Shown here: positions 8,766 to 18,261 of the stretch, in pieces | Layout of the letters: each line of letters starts with the position of its first letter | Numbering within the stretch: position 1 is the first letter of the stretch | NCBI GenBank assembly: GCA_913058495.1 | Contig: CAJXQC010000002.1 | Span: forward strand, 62,001-126,000 | Origin: an uncultured Balneola sp. | Lineage (GTDB): Bacteria; Bacteroidota; Rhodothermia; Balneolales; Balneolaceae | Direction of reading: 5' to 3' | DNA length: 64,000 bases | Translations under genes and position numbers: made by a program | Notes under the pieces: generated by a model | Seen by the model: the letters and a program-made list of their open reading frames with translations, nothing else | The model's database searches: none | Told to the model about the DNA's origin: nothing

Positions 8766-11700
8766 ATGAAACATTCAAAGATATTCATACCATTTCTTCT
8801 ATGCCTTATTTTAAGTGTAGACAGTTTTTCTCAGCAAATAAGCACATCCTTTAGTGGATCAAGGGAATATGTAAAAGCAGATTCTTTGCTATATATATCC
8901 GGCAATAGTCAGATCAGTGTTTTTAAAATCCAACAGAATGGTTCTGCATTTCCTATTGGTGAACCAATTTTTCAACAGATTTATAACTCTTCTGTTTCTG
9001 AGCCTTTAAACGGTTATGTTTTTTATTCTGGAGATAATGGATTTGTTGCAAAAATAGAAGTTTCTGATGCAATAAGTGAATCTGGAGAAAACCTTTTTGA
9101 TTATCAAGTTGTTCAGTTTCCCTTCGATGTAGATCTAACTGATATCGAATTAGTTGGAACAAGGTTAATAGTTGCCGGTGTGGATGGTTTTTTTGCCTAT
9201 TCAGATGATGAAGGACAAAGCTGGAATAAGATCCGTATCGGTACCACTGCCCATCTTACAAATATTATTGAAGGCTTTAACAAGCTCTATGTAACTGGTC
9301 ATAACGGAAACCTTTTCATATCTGATAATAACGGAGAAAGTTGGACCAAATCCATAACCAAAACCGACCGGGACATTCATGATTTATATATCCTCAGCGA
9401 TGGAACGGGTTATGCAGTTGGAAGTAATGGAATAGTACTTTATACCACAGATGAAGGCCAAAATTGGGAACAAATTAGAAACTTTGGATTATACACTGAT
9501 TTAAGAACTATCGATTTCTATAACGACGAATACGGTGTTTTAGCAGGTGAAAGCGGAATAGCTTACATGACGACTGACGGAGGAGAAACATGGGGTTCTT
9601 TTGTCCAGTCGTCTACTGATAATCTACTCAACGTAGACATGATCAATCCTTTTGTAATTGAATTCGCTCATAATACTGGTATCTATACGGAAGAGATTCC
9701 TTTAGAGGATGTAATTTATGATGCAATGGTTGGTTTATGGCAGTCAATGGTGAATACAGATAATATTGGATTACTTGTTGGTTCTGACTGGTCTACCTCG
9801 TCATGGGGAAATTTTGGAATGAGATTATTGGGTGGAGAGCCCAGAACCAGTTATCCGAATGATATCTCACAAAGCTCTGATATTAGAGGGATAAGCGAAC
9901 GACCTTGGGACGGAGCTTATACAGCTATTGTACAAGCAAAAGAAGGCATGGAAAATGTAACATCCGAATGGTCTACTCTCGATCAAAGCGAAATAGATCT
10001 TTATATAGCTCTATCTAATTTTACTCAAGGACTTGCATATGCTCAGCTTGGATTAAAATTTGATCAGGCTGAAATTTATGGTGAAGATATTCTAAGTACA
10101 GCTAAAGCCGTTCCGATTAAGAGAACAGGATTAGGCTTTACACCTGGTCTGACTCCACAATACGCTAACGAAATCTTACAACCTGATGGTAAAAGCAATA
10201 ATAAGGTCTCGAACAGGATTCCTGCTTTATTCGCCAATAACAATATAGAATTATCGACTAGCACTTCTTTCGCTCCTTACAGCGATGTAATTGATGTAGC
10301 CAAAGCAAAGCTTCAAGATGCAATTTCAGCCTTTAATTCCTCTGGTTTAACTATGCCTGATGGCTTTATTAACGGGTTTGGTGGAATATCCAACACAGAA
10401 TTCTCCAACATGGTACATACCTTAATTGCCGAACTTGAGGTCATGAAAGCCCGAACGGCTTCCGAAAATAATACTGGAGTTGACTGGAATGAAATCATGA
10501 CATTAACTAGCAATGGAACTACAAAAGATTATCACCCTCAAGGGGATGATTCTTTCTGGTTTAGCTATGTATTACTTTATCATAATTTAGATAATTGGTT
10601 AAGAGTAGATCAAAAAAATATAAATTTATTAGACCCTTCTCAGCCTTCTTCTTATCCACAAGATGGATCGGATCCCGGGATAGCTTCTTCAGATGATAAT
10701 AGATTTTCTACCGATTTTACTTATTCTGGAGTTGCCCCATTCCGACCTGAAAGGGGTTACTATTTCTTTGGAAACTACACATGGACTAAGTACCCTGAAC
10801 ATAGCTTTTTTGAAGGAGCCTTTGGTCCTATGCCCTTCATCTTTAAAGCTTCAAACAATCTGTTAAGAGCCGAAGCAATAGTAAGAACAGGTGGCGATAA
10901 AACAGAAGCGGCCAATCTTATTAATTTAACAAGATCAGATAATGGCGGATTACCAATGTTATCAGGTTCTGAAACTGATCAGGAAATACTTGATGCCATT
11001 TATTACGAATGGATGATTGAAGTTGGCCCAACAGGAAATGGTCCAATCGCATGGTACAATAATCGTCGTTTCGATGAGCTTCAAGAAGGCAGCCTTACTC
11101 AGCTTCCGGTACCTGCCAGTATACTTATAGAAAATGGAATGGAAGTATATACCTTTGGAGGAGATCAAGAAGCAAATCTTGACTTTTTTGTATATCAGCC
11201 TTCTGATGATACTACATTTGTATCTCTTGAGCCCACTATTAAGTGGCACAGTGATGCTGATGCCGCTTCTTATAATTTGACGTTTATAAACGGTCCAAGT
11301 GCTGCCGACGAAGTCCTGTTTGAGAAAGAAGGGCTCACTGAAACAAGCTATACTTTAACAGAAGCAGATGCAGAACTGGATTATTTTACAGAGTATTCTG
11401 TAATTGTTTCAGCCCTTGATAGTAATGGAGAAATATATCTATCAAGTAATGCGACTTCGTTTACAACTATAGATACATTAACGAATGCGCCTGAGTTAGT
11501 AAATCCCTCCAATAATGTCATAAATACACCCAACCGGATTACTTTCTTTTGGGAAATGGATATTGGAAATGCCCGATCTATGCAATTTGGTTTTACTGAA
11601 AATGATTTTAATCATCTTCAAATAAGTACCTCTACTGACTTTAACTCAACTGTAATTGATACTTTAATTGCAGGAACAGGCGTCTATTTTTGGACTCATA

Positions 11701-12683
11701 CAACCACAATCTCAGGTCTCGAATATGATACTCAATACTATTGGAGAATGGCTTCTGTAAATGAAGCCGGACAATCTGATTGGTCTCAAACATTTAACTT
11801 CACAACTATGCCCGAAAATAATGAAGGAATTCTACAGCTTGTTTCTCCGGCTAATGAAGGAAATGATGTTAGTATTCCTGTAGAGTTTGAATGGACGGCT
11901 TCTTCTAGTGCGATTGGTTATGAGCTACAGGCTTCATTTGATACAGGTTTCAAACAATCTATAACAGTTTCAGGAATTGGAGATACTACTGCGACGACTA
12001 TCTCTCACATACTCCCGGATACAACTTATTATTGGAGAATGAGACCCATATATGTTAGTGGGAACGGAGATTGGACAGTAGTTCAAAGTTTTACAACAGA
12101 ATTACCAATACCGGATACTCCATCCTGGGAGCCTGCAAATGGAGCGATTGTTGAATCTTCTGCAGTTCAATTTACATGGGGGGAAAGCAGCTTTGCTCAA
12201 TCTTATAATATTCAGGTTTCGGATAACAATGATTTCTCAAATATTATAGCCCAAGCTTCCGAATTAAGTGAAACTGGTTTTGAACTTAAAGACCTGGAAA
12301 CAGGAACTTATTACTGGAGAATATCGGCTACCAATGCTTCCGGAACAAGTGATTGGTCAGAACATTTAAGTTTTCAAGTTAACCTCGGCATTTCTAATGA
12401 ATCTGATGGAAATCTTCCCAAGAACTTTACTTTAAAACAAAACTATCCAAACCCATTCAATCCTACTACAACTATTGAATATGGAGTTCCTGTAAATGCA
12501 GAAGTTCAACTTACAGTATTTAATATGCTTGGTCAAAGTGTCACAACTCTTGTTTCTGAAAAGAAATCCCCTGGCGTTTATACCGTTTCATTCGATGCCA
12601 GCTCACTCTCAAGTGGTATTTACATATATGTATTAAAAGCAGGGAATTTTACTGAAACAAGAAAACTAACATTGATTAAATAA
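8766..12683 (+). CDS. Secreted chimera: BNR-like repeats, SusD-like region, FnIII domains, T9SS sorting domain
   Basis: The ORF opens at a TTG at 8715, but the ATG at 8766 gives a clean signal peptide (MKHSKIFIPFLLCLILSVDSFSQ), so that start is preferred (1,305 residues). Using ORF-track numbering, residues about 150-300 contain BNR/Ycf48-like repeats (DEGQSWNKI, NNGESWTKS, DEGQNWEQI, DGGETWGSF). Residues about 330-815 look SusD/RagB-like (LWQSMVNTDNIGLLVGSDWS, NNLLRAEAIVRTGGDKTEAA, AWYNNRRFDELQEG). Four FnIII-like units follow to about 1,225 (YYWRMASVNEAGQSDWS, YYWRISATNASGTSDWS). The C-terminus (NYPNPFNPTTTIEYGVP, MLGQSVTTL, SSGIYIYVLKAG) is a T9SS sorting domain. There is no lipobox, unlike ordinary SusD, and no SusC gene adjacent. 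Probably surface-anchored or released; ligand unknown. Confidence 0.8.
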   Translation: MKHSKIFIPFLLCLILSVDSFSQQISTSFSGSREYVKADSLLYISGNSQISVFKIQQNGSAFPIGEPIFQQIYNSSVSEPLNGYVFYSGDNGFVAKIEVSDAISESGENLFDYQVVQFPFDVDLTDIELVGTRLIVAGVDGFFAYSDDEGQSWNKIRIGTTAHLTNIIEGFNKLYVTGHNGNLFISDNNGESWTKSITKTDRDIHDLYILSDGTGYAVGSNGIVLYTTDEGQNWEQIRNFGLYTDLRTIDFYNDEYGVLAGESGIAYMTTDGGETWGSFVQSSTDNLLNVDMINPFVIEFAHNTGIYTEEIPLEDVIYDAMVGLWQSMVNTDNIGLLVGSDWSTSSWGNFGMRLLGGEPRTSYPNDISQSSDIRGISERPWDGAYTAIVQAKEGMENVTSEWSTLDQSEIDLYIALSNFTQGLAYAQLGLKFDQAEIYGEDILSTAKAVPIKRTGLGFTPGLTPQYANEILQPDGKSNNKVSNRIPALFANNNIELSTSTSFAPYSDVIDVAKAKLQDAISAFNSSGLTMPDGFINGFGGISNTEFSNMVHTLIAELEVMKARTASENNTGVDWNEIMTLTSNGTTKDYHPQGDDSFWFSYVLLYHNLDNWLRVDQKNINLLDPSQPSSYPQDGSDPGIASSDDNRFSTDFTYSGVAPFRPERGYYFFGNYTWTKYPEHSFFEGAFGPMPFIFKASNNLLRAEAIVRTGGDKTEAANLINLTRSDNGGLPMLSGSETDQEILDAIYYEWMIEVGPTGNGPIAWYNNRRFDELQEGSLTQLPVPASILIENGMEVYTFGGDQEANLDFFVYQPSDDTTFVSLEPTIKWHSDADAASYNLTFINGPSAADEVLFEKEGLTETSYTLTEADAELDYFTEYSVIVSALDSNGEIYLSSNATSFTTIDTLTNAPELVNPSNNVINTPNRITFFWEMDIGNARSMQFGFTENDFNHLQISTSTDFNSTVIDTLIAGTGVYFWTHTTTISGLEYDTQYYWRMASVNEAGQSDWSQTFNFTTMPENNEGILQLVSPANEGNDVSIPVEFEWTASSSAIGYELQASFDTGFKQSITVSGIGDTTATTISHILPDTTYYWRMRPIYVSGNGDWTVVQSFTTELPIPDTPSWEPANGAIVESSAVQFTWGESSFAQSYNIQVSDNNDFSNIIAQASELSETGFELKDLETGTYYWRISATNASGTSDWSEHLSFQVNLGISNESDGNLPKNFTLKQNYPNPFNPTTTIEYGVPVNAEVQLTVFNMLGQSVTTLVSEKKSPGVYTVSFDASSLSSGIYIYVLKAGNFTETRKLTLIK

Positions 12684-12708
12684 GTTTATAAACCAAAATT
12701 CGGGAGTA

Positions 12709-12745
12709 AAAAGAGCCTTCCTATTTCAAGCAGGCTCTTTTATAT
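12709..12745. terminator. Rho-independent terminator between convergent genes
   Basis: A 9-bp stem AAAAGAGCC / GGCTCTTTT with a 15-base loop follows the stop of the large secreted protein by 25 bases. T-rich flanks lie on both sides, so it can also end the pxp operon arriving from the other strand. Confidence 0.8.
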
Positions 12746-12782
12746 TCGAACTTGAATAAAGTTTTATTTATCGCCTCAATTC

Positions 12783-13664
12783 TTAAATAAAATCTTTCAC
12801 TTCTTTGAATTTGATAGTTCCATTTATTGGCACTTGAGCAATTCGGTTTAAATGAATGTCTAAAATTTTACCGATTCTCGGATAGCCACCCACCGTTTGC
12901 CCGTCTTTCATCAAAATAATGGGCAAACCATTTGGTGGAAGTTGTATGATTCCCGGTATTACTCCCGAGGATTTCATATCAACCTGATTCATCGCAATGG
13001 GCTTTTCTGATTCCAATCTTATACCCATTCGGTTACTTTTCGAACTTACCCTGAAAGACGAATTCAAAAATCTATCTTTCTCCTGATCATTCAATTGATC
13101 CCATTCCGGTCCGGGTATAAATTCAATGGTTCTTTTAGAACTGTAATAAGGAATCTCATCATTTTGTAATGTTCGGGTCTCTAAGCTTTCCGAAATTTCC
13201 TGCCAGCTTATCTGATCACCTTTTTTCAACTGAGTTCCATTCAGGCCTCCAAATTTCCCCAATGTAAAAGTGGAACAGCTACCCATAACTTTATCAATAT
13301 CCCAACTACCTCTTATCGCCACATAAGCCCGACATCCTTTTTTGGCGAATCCCAATTCCAGTGTTTCTCCAGCTCTGACCTTAACAGAAGTGTTCATTTC
13401 TATTCCGTTATCGTTAATACCGGGATTCATTAAAGCCCCTGTTATCGCTATAGTGGCATCAGTATTAAATTGATACTTCCCTCCCTTTAATGTGCATTCC
13501 AGAACCGGTGCATTTTCAGAATTTCCCGCTAAGAAATTAGCTTTTTTATATGCAGAGATATCCATTACTCCGGAAGCAGGAACTCCAAATTTTCTATATC
13601 CTGATCTTCCTTTGTCTTGTATAGTAGTGAACAAGCCTCCATCCAGTACAGTAAGTTTACCCAT
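12783..13664 (-). CDS. pxpC: 5-oxoprolinase subunit C (biotin-dependent carboxyltransferase family)
   Basis: This is the larger subunit of the prokaryotic ATP-dependent 5-oxoprolinase, formerly YbgK/KipA. The start MGKLTVLDGGLFTTIQDKG matches the family start; the ORF track begins seven codons earlier at 13685. Either start overlaps the end of pxpB. Family motifs include GRSGYRKFGVPASGVMD near the N-terminus, ECTLKGGKYQF, and a C-terminal GIIQLPPNGLPIILMKDGQ and GGYPRIG. With PxpA and PxpB it opens 5-oxoproline to glutamate using ATP. It is the last gene of a four-gene operon. Confidence 0.9.
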   Translation of the reverse strand: MGKLTVLDGGLFTTIQDKGRSGYRKFGVPASGVMDISAYKKANFLAGNSENAPVLECTLKGGKYQFNTDATIAITGALMNPGINDNGIEMNTSVKVRAGETLELGFAKKGCRAYVAIRGSWDIDKVMGSCSTFTLGKFGGLNGTQLKKGDQISWQEISESLETRTLQNDEIPYYSSKRTIEFIPGPEWDQLNDQEKDRFLNSSFRVSSKSNRMGIRLESEKPIAMNQVDMKSSGVIPGIIQLPPNGLPIILMKDGQTVGGYPRIGKILDIHLNRIAQVPINGTIKFKEVKDFI

Positions 13665-14349
13665 TTCTATTCTCCCGGGTTTCAAATTCCGTTTTGGTTA
13701 TTCGGACAAACTTTACTTTGTCACCGAGTCTAAACTGTGTTGGAGGCTCAGAAGTTATATCAAAAAAAGAAGATGGAGATCTGCCAATAATTTGCCATCC
13801 TCCAGGACTTTCAAGAGAGTAAATTCCGGTTTGATGTCCTCCAATCCCGACAGATCCTGCCGGTATTTTTGTTCTGGGATTTTCTTTTCTTGAAACTGAA
13901 ATACGATCATCCAGCCCATCCAGAAATATAAACCCGGGCAGAAAACCCATCATAGCAATTGTGTATTCCTGCGAAGAATGAATGGAAATTATCTCTTCTT
14001 TTGTAAGTCCGGTTTTGGTTTCCATCTCCTTCCAATCCATTCCCAATTCATAACAAACATTTATTTCATGAGTTTTCGAATTTAACTCGGACTCAATATT
14101 TTTTGTCTCAAGGCCGGAAAGAACTTCTTTAGCATTGATATCAGAAGAGCTAAAAATAACAGTCAGCGATTCATATGCAGGAATCACATCTGTTAATCCT
14201 TGTATTTCCGAAAATTCTAAAAGAAAAGCAGCTTGATGTATAACATCTAATAATCCTTTCTCTGCATTTGGCTGCAGTAGCCAGGTAGTTTCACCCATCC
14301 TGAAAACAGTCCAGGAAATCCCATTAAGTTGCAGTGATCCTAACTCCAT
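13657..14349 (-). CDS. pxpB: 5-oxoprolinase subunit B (allophanate hydrolase subunit 1 family)
   Basis: The 230-residue protein matches PxpB (YbgJ/KipI): HEINVCYELGMDWKEM, GFLPGFIFLDGLD, IPAGSVGIGGHQTGIYSLE and GGWQIIGRSP are diagnostic. It forms a complex with PxpC that works with PxpA. The start at 14349 overlaps the end of pxpA by 26 bases and its end overlaps the start of pxpC, indicating tight translational coupling. Length is in the normal range. KipI homologues also inhibit a sporulation kinase in Bacillus, but a 5-oxoprolinase role fits this gene order. Confidence 0.92.
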   Translation of the reverse strand: MELGSLQLNGISWTVFRMGETTWLLQPNAEKGLLDVIHQAAFLLEFSEIQGLTDVIPAYESLTVIFSSSDINAKEVLSGLETKNIESELNSKTHEINVCYELGMDWKEMETKTGLTKEEIISIHSSQEYTIAMMGFLPGFIFLDGLDDRISVSRKENPRTKIPAGSVGIGGHQTGIYSLESPGGWQIIGRSPSSFFDITSEPPTQFRLGDKVKFVRITKTEFETRENRNG

Positions 14350-15082
14350 GATTTTTTAGAAATTGATGAATATTTCTGGCCAGCTCCTCGGAACCTTTTG
14401 TGTCGCTGTGTAAACAAATAGTTTCAGCCTTGATAGGTAACTCCTTGCCTGAGTATGCGATAACCTTTTCTTCGATCACCATTTTAAAAATTTGTGTCAA
14501 TACTTCTTCTTTTTTATGAAGAACGGCCCCTTCTTGTCCGCGAGATCGTAATCTTAAGTCATCTTCATACGCGCGATCTGCAAATACTTCAGCGCAAAAT
14601 TTCAGCTCATTCTTCAGAGCTGCTTTTTCGAACTCTGATCCTGATTGTCCATAAACAACAACATCCAGACTCAATTCTTTGATAGCTTCAGCTACCGTTT
14701 TAGCAATGTCTCTGTATGCTGAAGCCGCATTATATAATGCTCCGTGGGGTTTTATGTGATGAAGCTCCACTCCTTCTCTGTCTGCAATTTCTTTTAAGCT
14801 TAGTATTTGGTCTTTGATACTGTTCTTAAGTCGATCCTGGCTCATTTCGAGCTGTCTTCGCCCAAACCCTGCCCGGTCCGGATAAGAAGGATGTGCTCCT
14901 ACCTTCACTTTATTTTTTTTAGCTAGAATTACTGTCCATCGCATACTGATTTCATCACCAATATGGCCACCACAAGCAATATTACACGATGAAATGTAAG
15001 GCATAATAGCTTTATCAAGATCAGGACCATCTTCTGATATCCATTCTCCCAGATCACAATTTAAATCGATGCTTGTTTTCAT
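14324..15082 (-). CDS. pxpA: 5-oxoprolinase subunit A (LamB/YcsF family)
   Basis: The 252-residue protein has the LamB/YcsF signatures DLNCDLGEW at the N-terminus, SSCNIACGGHIGDE near residue 31, VGAHPSYPDRAGFGRR near residue 61 and VELHHIKPHGALYN near residue 105. Together with PxpB and PxpC it makes the ATP-dependent 5-oxoprolinase. The ATG overlaps the stop of the upstream transporter gene by four bases (ATGA), so the transporter and enzyme are co-translated. Length is normal. Confidence 0.93.
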   Translation of the reverse strand: MKTSIDLNCDLGEWISEDGPDLDKAIMPYISSCNIACGGHIGDEISMRWTVILAKKNKVKVGAHPSYPDRAGFGRRQLEMSQDRLKNSIKDQILSLKEIADREGVELHHIKPHGALYNAASAYRDIAKTVAEAIKELSLDVVVYGQSGSEFEKAALKNELKFCAEVFADRAYEDDLRLRSRGQEGAVLHKKEEVLTQIFKMVIEEKVIAYSGKELPIKAETICLHSDTKGSEELARNIHQFLKNHGVRITAT

Positions 15083-16311
15083 AAGAACTGAAATACACTA
15101 TTTAAACTTCTGAAGCCAACCAATAACGCCACTAAAACTACTACGAGACCCAAAATATTCTGAATGGTTGTATTCACATAATCCCCCAACACTTTCTTTT
15201 GATTTACGATATACATCAAAAATATTGCTACCATTGGAAGTAATATTCCATTGGCTACCTGAGCAAACTGGATAATGCTTACAGGACTAAAACTCAGCAT
15301 TGAAAACAAAACGCCAATAGCCAGAATGATAATCCAGACTGCTTTGAATTTTGGATGCTTCATATCTATTTCCCAACCCAGAATTCCTTTTGCTGCAAAT
15401 GCCGCTGCCAGTGGTGCTGTTATAGCAGACGAGATTCCTGCAGCCACCAAACCCAATCCTAAAAAGCCTTTTGCCCAACTGCCCAGTAATGGCTCAAGCT
15501 GTACAGCCATATCAGCGGCGTTCTTGATTTCTGAACCTGAACTTCCTGATGCCGCACTTGTTATCACAATACACATAGAAATAATTCCACCTAAAATAAT
15601 GGCAACCATATTTTCTTTTCTCAAATCCGAAAGCTGACCGGTTTCGGAATATTTTTGTTGTACGGATGACGCATGCAGAAACAGATTATATGGAACTACT
15701 GTCGTTCCTATTAAAGCCATAACCAATAGAATCTCGTCGGCTGAAACAGTTGGAATAAATAACCCTTTAACTACTTCTGAAAGATCAGGAGCGATCATAA
15801 TTGCTGTTGCCAGAAACACCACACTCATTACTACAACCAGACCGACCAAAAAATTCTGAATTCGCTTAAAATTTCCTGAATAGAGTAACCAAAAGGCAAT
15901 CCCGCCTATAATCAGTGGAACTAATCTGATTTCTACTCCTTCTATTATAATATTTACAGCAGGTAAAACTTCGTTCCAACCAAGAACAGCGCCGGATATA
16001 TTTCCTCCTTCATATGCTGCATTACCAATTACAATTGCACCCAAAACCAATGTGATCCCTAAGATTCTTAATAACGGGTTTTGCAGTTCGCCACGAATTG
16101 CTTCGCCGAATCCCTTTTGAGTTATTAAACCCAAGCGGGCGGTCATTTCCTGTAAAACAATGGTCGCTATCACCGAAAAAAGTAATGCCCAAAGCAACGT
16201 ATAGCCCGAATTTACTCCTGCGAGAGTGCATACGGTAACCGTTCCGGGACCGATGAAAGCCGCTGTAACTAAAGTACTTGGACCAAAATATTTTTTAACT
16301 TGCAATTTCAT
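15079..16311 (-). CDS. NRAMP-fold transporter of the pxp operon, metal-site residues replaced
   Basis: The 410-residue protein has about 11 membrane segments and clear NRAMP/MntH-type sequence (KYFGPSTLVTAAFIGPG, ALIGTTVVPYNLFLHASS). In metal-transporting NRAMPs, segment 1 carries DPGN and segment 6 carries an MPH motif; Asp, Asn and Met bind the metal. Here the same places read GPGT and VPY, so the metal-coordinating side chains are missing. It is the first gene of the operon and overlaps pxpA by four bases. Bacillus has an NRAMP-like gene, ycsG, beside ycsF. A role in uptake of 5-oxoproline or a related organic acid is inferred; manganese transport seems unlikely. Confidence 0.85.
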   Translation of the reverse strand: MKLQVKKYFGPSTLVTAAFIGPGTVTVCTLAGVNSGYTLLWALLFSVIATIVLQEMTARLGLITQKGFGEAIRGELQNPLLRILGITLVLGAIVIGNAAYEGGNISGAVLGWNEVLPAVNIIIEGVEIRLVPLIIGGIAFWLLYSGNFKRIQNFLVGLVVVMSVVFLATAIMIAPDLSEVVKGLFIPTVSADEILLVMALIGTTVVPYNLFLHASSVQQKYSETGQLSDLRKENMVAIILGGIISMCIVITSAASGSSGSEIKNAADMAVQLEPLLGSWAKGFLGLGLVAAGISSAITAPLAAAFAAKGILGWEIDMKHPKFKAVWIIILAIGVLFSMLSFSPVSIIQFAQVANGILLPMVAIFLMYIVNQKKVLGDYVNTTIQNILGLVVVLVALLVGFRSLNSVFQFL

Positions 16312-16366
16312 GGTTAAGAATATAGAATGTACCGTTTACAATCACGAATTCAGATCAAAGATTCTT

Positions 16367-16798
16367 ATGGCTAAAGCAAACAACAAAACTGTACCAACTC
16401 AACTTAAGGTACAGGATTACCTGAATGCTATTGAAGATCCTCAAAGAAAAGAAGATTGTATCAGAATTCATGATATGATGAAAGAAATTACAGCGAGAGA
16501 ACCAAAAATGTGGGGAACTTCCATCGTTGGCTTTGGAACCTATCATTACAAATACGAAAGCGGCCGTGAAGGTAATATGCTTATGACGGGCTTTTCGAAC
16601 AGGAAGCAGTCTATTACTTTATATATACTTGGCGGATTAAAGAAAAGAGAGGAACTTTTATACAAACTCGGACCTTATAAAACCGGAAAGTCATGTTTAT
16701 ATATAAAACGTTTATCAGACATTGATATTAATGTGCTTGCTGAAATGATTACAGAGGATTTTGATCACGTCCGAAAAAAATATGAAGTTATTGATTAA
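16367..16798 (+). CDS. DUF1801-domain protein
   Basis: The ORF track starts at 16226, but that part overlaps the divergent transporter gene. The ATG at 16367 (MAKANNKTVPTQLKVQDYL) gives a 143-residue protein that matches the DUF1801 family: VQDYLNAIEDPQRKEDC, MWGTSIVGFGTYHYKYESG, and GKSCLYIKRLSDID near the end. Some relatives are described as iron chaperone-like (frataxin-type fold), but function is not established for this branch. No signal peptide. It is divergent from the pxp operon across about 55 bases. Confidence 0.82.
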   Translation: MAKANNKTVPTQLKVQDYLNAIEDPQRKEDCIRIHDMMKEITAREPKMWGTSIVGFGTYHYKYESGREGNMLMTGFSNRKQSITLYILGGLKKREELLYKLGPYKTGKSCLYIKRLSDIDINVLAEMITEDFDHVRKKYEVID

Positions 16799-16885
16799 TG
16801 TGAGTTATTATTCTAAACTTTTGAATACAAATATCGTCTAAATCATCAATTTTAAATTCTTCAATGAACCATTCTTAACTGAGTA

Positions 16886-17815
16886 ATGACTCTCAACGAT
16901 TTCACTAAACAGACGCTGGAATTCCCTGATGATTACGAAGGAAAAGTAATTGCTACTTTGATTCGTTCTAACGAAAACATCAAGGGAAGAAAGTCAGTGC
17001 TCTATATTCATGGTTTTAATGATTATTTTTTTCATCCCCATTTAGCTGAAGGGTTTCATAAAAACGATTACAATTTCTTTGCACTTGATCTTAGGAAATA
17101 CGGGCGATCACTTCTCCCGCATCAGCATCCTAACTATTGCAAAGATATATCAGAATATTACGAAGAGATTACAGAGTCTCTCAACATCATACACAAAGAG
17201 AATGGAAATGAAGTTGTGATACTTGGTCACTCTACCGGTGGTTTGATTGCAAGCATGTATGCGAATTTTGGTGAAAAAAGTGATTTGATTTCTGCATTGA
17301 TTTTGAACTCCCCTTTTTTCGAGTTCAACCTTTCTAAAGCAGAACGAGATATAAATCTGTTTTTTGCCCGGATAATTTCTTTTTTTATGCCCTATGCTAA
17401 TAAAAGTAAACCTTTATCAAGTTTATATAACCGAAGTTTGCTGAAATCATATTATGGAGAATGGGAATTCAATGAAAACTGGAAACCCGAACGTGGTTTC
17501 CCGGCATATTTTAAGTGGTTGATTGCTGTTTTTAATGCTCAGCAAAAAGTGAGATCAGCATCAGATATTTCAAAACCGATATTGGTTATGCATTCTACAC
17601 GATCTGATAAAGCTAAAAAGTGGTCTCCTGAGGTTCTGGGAATGGATATGGTATTAAATGTTGAAGACATAAAAGAAACTGGAAAGAAATTGGGAAAAAA
17701 AGTTACCTTCATCCCTGTGGAAAATGCAATCCACGATATTTTTCTATCTAAAAAAGAGGTTCGTGAAAAGGCCTTTAATGAAATGATTAACTGGTTAAAT
17801 AAGACGATTAAATAA
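16886..17815 (+). CDS. Alpha/beta hydrolase, serine aminopeptidase S33 / monoglyceride lipase-like
   Basis: The 309-residue cytoplasmic-type protein has the hydrolase pattern VLYIHGFNDY (oxyanion region), LDLRKYGRS, the nucleophile elbow VILGHSTGGLIAS near residue 117, a likely acid in MHSTRSDKAKKW and the histidine in AIHDIFLS. This layout matches S33-type esterases and lysophospholipases. Substrate is not predictable. It lies five bases upstream of an AHSA1-like gene and probably shares its transcript. Confidence 0.85.
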   Translation: MTLNDFTKQTLEFPDDYEGKVIATLIRSNENIKGRKSVLYIHGFNDYFFHPHLAEGFHKNDYNFFALDLRKYGRSLLPHQHPNYCKDISEYYEEITESLNIIHKENGNEVVILGHSTGGLIASMYANFGEKSDLISALILNSPFFEFNLSKAERDINLFFARIISFFMPYANKSKPLSSLYNRSLLKSYYGEWEFNENWKPERGFPAYFKWLIAVFNAQQKVRSASDISKPILVMHSTRSDKAKKWSPEVLGMDMVLNVEDIKETGKKLGKKVTFIPVENAIHDIFLSKKEVREKAFNEMINWLNKTIK

Positions 17816-17820
17816 TCACT

Positions 17821-18261
17821 ATGGAAAACAGTATAGTTTTTGAAACTACAATCGATGCATCTGCAGAAAAAGTTTGGGAAACACTTACAAATCCCGATAA
17901 AATTGAACAATATATGTTTGGCTCTCGTTGCGACAGCAACTGGACTCCGGGAAGTAAAGCCAACTATTATATCAAACAAGACGAAAAAGAGATTACTGTT
18001 GTAAAAGGAGAGGTAATTCGATCCGTTCCTAACAAACTATTGGAACACACGCTTTTTCCTGCTAATTCAGGAATCGAAGATACTTTGGAAAACTATCTTG
18101 TGATCATTTATGAAATGGAAGAAGAAGATGGCAAAACTGAATTAACCATCACTCAAAAAGGCTATAAATACGTAGAAAATGGTCAGGAACGATACATCGA
18201 TACTCAAAAAGGTTGGAAAGCAGTTCTCCCTAAATTAAAGGAAACTGCCGAAAAAGCGTGA
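17821..18261 (+). CDS. SRPBCC / AHSA1-like domain protein
   Basis: A 146-residue single-domain protein of the START/Bet v1-like superfamily: [20 protein letters not shown] at the N-terminus, [11 protein letters not shown] in the middle and a C-terminal amphipathic helix ([16 protein letters not shown]). Such proteins bind small hydrophobic ligands or act like the Hsp90 co-chaperone domain; no specific role can be given. Its stop overlaps the next gene's GTG start (GTGA). Confidence 0.85.
   Translation: MENSIVFETTIDASAEKVWETLTNPDKIEQYMFGSRCDSNWTPGSKANYYIKQDEKEITVVKGEVIRSVPNKLLEHTLFPANSGIEDTLENYLVIIYEMEEEDGKTELTITQKGYKYVENGQERYIDTQKGWKAVLPKLKETAEKA

Noticed and set aside
13492-13893. 133-residue plus-strand ORF across pxpC/pxpB
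   Set aside because: It is opposite two overlapping conserved genes and has no family features.
16226-16366. N-terminal extension of the DUF1801 ORF
   Set aside because: These 47 codons overlap the divergent transporter gene and do not resemble the family; the ATG at 16367 is preferred.
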